In this document: in pieces, positions 13,049 through 16,320 of the stretch
Layout: each line of letters starts with the position of its first letter
Position numbering within the stretch: position 1 is the first letter of the stretch
Assembly: GCA_009784085.1 (NCBI GenBank)
Contig: WRCJ01000031.1
Coordinates: forward strand, 1-16,320
DNA: 16,320 nt
Direction of reading: 5' to 3'
From: Oscillospiraceae bacterium
GTDB taxonomy: Bacteria > Bacillota > Clostridia > Oscillospirales > UBA929
Program-made: the position numbers and the translations under genes
The notes under the pieces: generated by a model
What the model saw: only the letters and a program-made list of their open reading frames with translations
The model's database searches: none
What the model was told of the DNA's origin: nothing

Positions 13049-15055
13049 ATGGCTGACGACTTTTTTCGCAACGGTGCCGAGGGTGGCGATCTTTTGCCGG
13101 GTTTGTCGGATGAGTCCGGTTTAGCTGAGCCCGGTTCGGCGCCCATCGAGAACCCGTCCGTTGCGGGCGGGGGTACCTTTGCCGAACCGGCGGAATCGAT
13201 AGACCCAGTGGATCCAGTGGGGGCCGTGGCGCCGCTAAAGCCATTGGCGTCTCTAAAGCCACTGAAGCCACTAAAGCCGCTGGAATCGCTGGAGGCACTG
13301 ACGCCGACGGGTCTGGCGGAGCCGGCGGGCTTCACGGGTTCTTTTCAACCGGAACCACCGCCGTTGCCAATGCCCTCACCATTGCCGCCGCCACCGCTAC
13401 AGCCTTCACCGTTGCCGCCTTCACAACCCTCACCCCCACTACAGCCCTCACCGTTGCCGCCGCCACAGCCCCTGCCGCCACCGCCGCCGCCCTCCCCGCC
13501 GTCGGCTGGTCTCCCATTGGATACCCCATGGGAGCTACCCGGCATGATACAATACGGGCATCCCTATGCGCCACGTCCCGTTCCCCCGCCGCCGACCATG
13601 CCGCCCGTACTGCCCATGCCGCCCATGCCGCCCGTGCAACAACAACGACAACGACGCGCACGGCGGGCGGCACAGCCGCCGCCACCGGCGACGGCGTCAA
13701 TGCCGCCGTCGATGCCGTTCGCCGCGCCGCCCGTCCCGGCTTATCACCAGCAACGGTATGACCGCCCGCGCTACGACTATGTCCCCGCCGCCACCGAGCC
13801 ATGGCGCCAGCGCGCGACGCCGCCGGCCGCGCGGGGCGGTTGGCGGATCGGGTTCTTCAGCCTACTGCTGGTCGTCGTCTTCCTGGCCGGGGCCATCGCG
13901 TTCGCCGTGTGGAATAACGATTACGGCTTCGGGCAGGAAATCCAGGATCCCGCAGAAACCCAGCTACCTATCCTTCCCTGGGATCCGTGGAATCCCGAAG
14001 AGCGTCCCTCCATGGGCACAAACCCGGCCTCTCCCGGCATCAGCGGGAACGATCCGATGGACGAAAGCGGCGGCACGGAACTAGTCATCGTGGACAGGCC
14101 CGGGGGCGTCACGACACCCGAACCCGGCCAGCCGCTCACGATCCGCCAGATCGCCGACAAATTGCTCCCTTCCGTGGTAGGCGTCATGGCCTTCTATGAT
14201 GGAGATCCCGTCTCCACCGGTTCGGGCGTCGTCATGACCGACGACGGCTACGTGATCACGAACAACCATGTGGTGGAGCATTGCGATAAAATCACGATCA
14301 TCCTATACTCCGGCGAGGAGCACGAGGTGGTGCTGTGCCGAAGCGATCGGAACACCGATCTGGCCGTCCTCAAGATCAACGCGACCGGCCTTGTGGCGGC
14401 CGAGTTCGGCAACTCGGATCAGATGGCCGTGGGCGATATGGTCGTGGCTATCGGGAACCCGCTTGGCATGGAACTGCAGAGCACCGTCACCAACGGCATC
14501 ATTTCGGCTATCAACCGCGATATTGTCGTCGAGGATCTCCCCATGACCATGCTCCAAACCAACTGCGCCATCAACCCCGGCAATTCTGGGGGCCCGCTCA
14601 TCAACGAGTACGGGCAGGTGGTAGGCATTATTTCGTCCAAGATCATGAGCGACTATTTCACCGTTGTCGAGGGCTTGGGATTCGCCATCCCGAGCAGCAC
14701 GGCCTTCCCCATCATCAACGAGCTGATCTCGCGCGGCTTTATCGAGGGGCGCCCGGCTATCGGCATCACCGGCAGGGCGATCGACAAATACGAAGCGGAA
14801 CAAAGAGACGTCGTACCGGGCTTTCGGGTGGAAGATATCAACCCAGACTGCGACGCCTACCGGCAAGGCATGAAGAAAGGCGACATCATCACCCATGTCA
14901 ACGGGACCGAGGTCGTCACCGTGGCTGACATCAATCGGATAAAGAACGAATTCGAAGTGGGCGACAGCCTGACTGTCACGGTGTACCGCCCGTCCGAGAA
15001 AGAATCGCTCGACATCACGTTCAAGCTCATGGACAGCGGAAAACTCACCGGGTAG
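13049..15055 (+). CDS. Membrane-anchored HtrA/DegP-like serine protease (S1C) with PDZ domain
   Basis: 668 aa. Start ATG 13049, set by AGGAGGA; ATG 13028 is the alternative. Protein-quality-control protease facing outward. Order: a long N-terminal, presumably cytoplasmic, region (about 1-262) that is almost entirely low-complexity (Leu/Lys/Pro heptad-like LKPLKPL near 62-85, then proline-rich PLPPP/QPSP runs near 90-155 and more Pro/Arg/Gln to 230); a single membrane segment (267-288); a linker; the trypsin-like domain with His407 (NNHVV), Asp437 (NTDLAVLKI) and Ser513 (GNSGGPL), a complete triad, plus AIGNPLG and GLGFAIP; one PDZ domain (about 575-660). Typical Firmicute HtrA have a shorter proline-rich N-terminus. 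It is third in the regulator/kinase operon, a known arrangement for envelope-stress control, so it may be an effector of that system. Confidence 0.95.
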   Translation: MADDFFRNGAEGGDLLPGLSDESGLAEPGSAPIENPSVAGGGTFAEPAESIDPVDPVGAVAPLKPLASLKPLKPLKPLESLEALTPTGLAEPAGFTGSFQPEPPPLPMPSPLPPPPLQPSPLPPSQPSPPLQPSPLPPPQPLPPPPPPSPPSAGLPLDTPWELPGMIQYGHPYAPRPVPPPPTMPPVLPMPPMPPVQQQRQRRARRAAQPPPPATASMPPSMPFAAPPVPAYHQQRYDRPRYDYVPAATEPWRQRATPPAARGGWRIGFFSLLLVVVFLAGAIAFAVWNNDYGFGQEIQDPAETQLPILPWDPWNPEERPSMGTNPASPGISGNDPMDESGGTELVIVDRPGGVTTPEPGQPLTIRQIADKLLPSVVGVMAFYDGDPVSTGSGVVMTDDGYVITNNHVVEHCDKITIILYSGEEHEVVLCRSDRNTDLAVLKINATGLVAAEFGNSDQMAVGDMVVAIGNPLGMELQSTVTNGIISAINRDIVVEDLPMTMLQTNCAINPGNSGGPLINEYGQVVGIISSKIMSDYFTVVEGLGFAIPSSTAFPIINELISRGFIEGRPAIGITGRAIDKYEAEQRDVVPGFRVEDINPDCDAYRQGMKKGDIITHVNGTEVVTVADINRIKNEFEVGDSLTVTVYRPSEKESLDITFKLMDSGKLTG

Positions 15056-15132
15056 GCAACGACCGGGCGGGGCAACCGGTTGGGACAAACAGGCGAGGCG
15101 TCCGAGTAAAACAGTTCCTAGTTCTTAGGCCC

Positions 15133-16101
15133 TTACCCGCCGAGGCCGCCCAGCGCGAGTACCCAAAGGGGGATCCAGGCCATGCCCGCCAAGGTGCTGA
15201 GCGTCAGCATTTGCGAGGCCAAGCGGTGGTTGGCGCCATGCAACCTGGACATGATGACGCACTGGCTCATGACCGGCATCGCGGAAACCAGCGTAAACAC
15301 TTGGGTCAGCAGGGCGGGGGCGCCGGCCAGCAAACACAGCCCCAGCATCAGCCCGGGGGCTATCAGCATCCGGCCGATCAGCGCCACGATGCCGGCCCTG
15401 CCGATACGCAACGCATCCTTCCCCAAGCGCGACAGCACCGCCCCGGTGGTCAGCAAGGATACCGGGACGGTCAATGCGCCCAGGTGGGTGAGCCCGGTCT
15501 GAAGGAAGCTCGGCAAGGCAAGGCCGGAGATCGCCACAGGCAACCCGATGAGGAATCCAAGGAGGGGCGGGGAGAAAACACGCCGGATGATCTCCCGGGG
15601 CCGGCCGGCAGGCTTCCCGCCATCCCGGGCAATCCCCAAGTTGCCCAATGTCCAAAACACGAGCGTGTTGGCCGGGTAAACCGTCACCACGTAGGGCATG
15701 GCCACCTCGCCGAATATGGCCAGGCAAACCGGCAGGCCGATGAAGATCGAATTGGACAGGGCAAACATCACCACAAACACGCCCCTATCCTCCGGCTTTA
15801 TACGAAACAAGCGGGCCGCCCCTTGCGCGATGGCGTATCCCAGCAGGATGCCGGCCAGCGGGAGGAGGGCCAACCAGCCCACCGACTGAAGGAATTCCCG
15901 CGACACATAGGTCGTGGTATTGACGAACAACAACGCCGGTATGGACAAGCGGAGGGCCAATCGGCTGAGGAACTGCTCGCCGCCCTCGTCCAACAGCCCG
16001 CGCCGCGCCGCGAAAAAGCCCACCCCAATAAGCATGAGCAACATGAGCATCCCTTGCAGCGCGTCGCCGACGAACACAGAGCCTTCCCCCCATCCGCACA
16101 T
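15133..16101 (-). CDS. AEC-family (auxin efflux carrier-like) permease
   Basis: 322 aa integral membrane protein with about ten hydrophobic segments in two halves separated by a basic cytoplasmic loop (about 155-172). Diagnostic pieces: LMLIGVGFFAARRGLLDEGG near the N-terminus, LSIPALLFVNTT, FALSNSIFIGLPVCLAIFG (conserved Asn/Pro-bearing helix), TVPVSLLTTGAVLS and AMPVMSQCVIMS. Members move organic anions such as malate; the substrate here cannot be told. Start: ATG 16101 has AGGA with 7-nt spacing; GTG 16077, preceded by GGGGGGAAGG, is a real alternative and would give the more usual AEC N-terminus. Convergent with the HtrA gene (77 bp between stops, no good terminator seen) and divergent from the pyrE-like gene. 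Confidence 0.93.
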   Translation of the reverse strand: MCGWGEGSVFVGDALQGMLMLLMLIGVGFFAARRGLLDEGGEQFLSRLALRLSIPALLFVNTTTYVSREFLQSVGWLALLPLAGILLGYAIAQGAARLFRIKPEDRGVFVVMFALSNSIFIGLPVCLAIFGEVAMPYVVTVYPANTLVFWTLGNLGIARDGGKPAGRPREIIRRVFSPPLLGFLIGLPVAISGLALPSFLQTGLTHLGALTVPVSLLTTGAVLSRLGKDALRIGRAGIVALIGRMLIAPGLMLGLCLLAGAPALLTQVFTLVSAMPVMSQCVIMSRLHGANHRLASQMLTLSTLAGMAWIPLWVLALGGLGG

Positions 16102-16109
16102 CCGTGCAT

Positions 16110-16132
16110 CCTAAACCCTAAATCCTAAACCC
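16110..16132. repeat. Three 7-bp telomere-like units (CCTAAAC/T)
   Basis: CCTAAAC, CCTAAAT, CCTAAAC at 16110-16130 followed by CC. It lies in the leader of the AEC gene; on the minus strand its last AGGA acts as the probable ribosome site. Too short to be more than a chance or local slippage repeat. Confidence 0.7.
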
Positions 16133-16195
16133 TTCTTTCATTGTACACGATGTGTCAAGGGCTGAGGGGGGCAGGGGGGATACGCCACAATTCGC

Positions 16196-16224
16196 TTGCC
16201 AAAAATGAGAAACTGCGGTAAAAT
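16196..16224 (+). promoter_or_regulatory. Promoter of the pyrE-like gene
   Basis: TTGCCA (16196-16201), 17-bp spacer, TAAAAT (16219-16224). The expected start of transcription near 16231 falls inside the AGGAGGGAG ribosome site, so the leader would be unusually short (about 13 nt); an additional upstream promoter is possible. Confidence 0.55.
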
Positions 16225-16243
16225 GAGAGGAGGGAGTGACGAC

Positions 16244-16320
16244 ATGACTTGGGAAGAATCCGTATGGAACATTTTTAAGGAAACCTCCGTCTTACAAACC
16301 GGGCATTTCCGCCTGACCTC
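16244..16320 (+). CDS. pyrE: Orotate phosphoribosyltransferase, N-terminal fragment
   Basis: Only the first 25 codons are in the window. ATG 16244 has AGGAGGG (16228-16234) with 9-nt spacing. The visible MTWEESVWNIFKETSVLQTG followed by HFRLTS matches the start of bacterial orotate phosphoribosyltransferases (ILKETGALxxGHFxLTSG), which make orotidine 5'-phosphate from orotate and PRPP in pyrimidine synthesis. The call rests on this short stretch, so it is probable but not certain. Confidence 0.72.
   Translation, partial: MTWEESVWNIFKETSVLQTGHFRLT

Noticed and set aside
12071..13298. Minus-strand open frames opposite the kinase and HtrA
   Set aside because: Antisense of well-defined HisKA/HATPase and HtrA sequence; no recognisable protein.
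15056..15132. Terminator between the HtrA gene and the AEC gene
   Set aside because: No stem longer than 4-5 bp followed by a T run was found on either strand.
15211..16128. Plus-strand open frame of 305 codons opposite the AEC permease
   Set aside because: Composition is Gln/His/Arg-rich mirror of membrane helices; the minus strand has the AEC pattern.
16139..16158. Bulged inverted repeat (TTGTACAC / GTGTCAA) between the AEC and pyrE-like genes as an operator
   Set aside because: The symmetry is broken by a bulge and there is no second copy or matching regulator in the window.

Overview
The window looks like chromosome of a GC-rich, Gram-positive Firmicute, most likely an uncultured gut or anaerobe-type member of the Clostridia. 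This is an inference. It rests on the gene content (TmcAL/YlbM, a YngK-like secreted glycosidase, ThyX, an OmpR-type two-component pair followed by an HtrA protease, a c-di-GMP-I riboswitch), on AGGAGG-type ribosome binding sites and on sigma-A promoters of the TTGACA/TATAAT type. No phage, plasmid, CRISPR, IS, rRNA or tRNA genes were seen.

Layout. Positions 1-2344 (minus): an envelope operon of a secreted SH3b protein followed by a family-10-like glycosyl hydrolase cut by the window edge. It is driven by a near-perfect promoter at 2410-2438 that has WalR/PhoP-like direct repeats just upstream. Positions 2508-5264 (plus): tmcAL (tRNA-Met cytidine acetate ligase) overlapping an MFS transporter. 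Positions 5317-7979 (minus): an operon of a Gpi18-like membrane glycosyltransferase and an SDR oxidoreductase. Positions 7980-8586: a repeat-rich intergenic stretch, then a promoter and a c-di-GMP-I riboswitch with a rho-independent terminator. This leader controls a secreted transglutaminase-like protein (8587-9522). Positions 9523-9944: a structured non-coding region with a CTT microsatellite, a 17-bp hairpin, a duplicated thyX tail and a GC-rich palindromic block. Positions 9945-10756 (minus): thyX with its promoter. Positions 10773-15055 (plus): a response regulator, sensor kinase and HtrA-like protease operon. Positions 15133-16101 (minus): an AEC-family permease. Positions 16196-16320 (plus): the start of an orotate phosphoribosyltransferase gene.

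How it fits together. The common theme is the cell envelope: SH3b/glycosidase secretion, membrane glycosyl transfer, a c-di-GMP-gated secreted transglutaminase and a membrane stress-type RR/HK/HtrA system. Putative PhoP/WalR-like boxes occur both upstream of the SH3b operon and at the two-component operon's own promoter, so the regulator encoded here may control both.

The strongest 'hidden' signals are the c-di-GMP riboswitch with overlapping anti-terminator and P1 pairing, the operator-like repeat ladder at 2433-2482, the duplicated 3' end of thyX around a GC-rich element, and a striking habit of this genome of putting short low-complexity repeat tracts inside otherwise conserved proteins (TmcAL, ThyX, HtrA, MFS, glycosyltransferase, SH3b protein).
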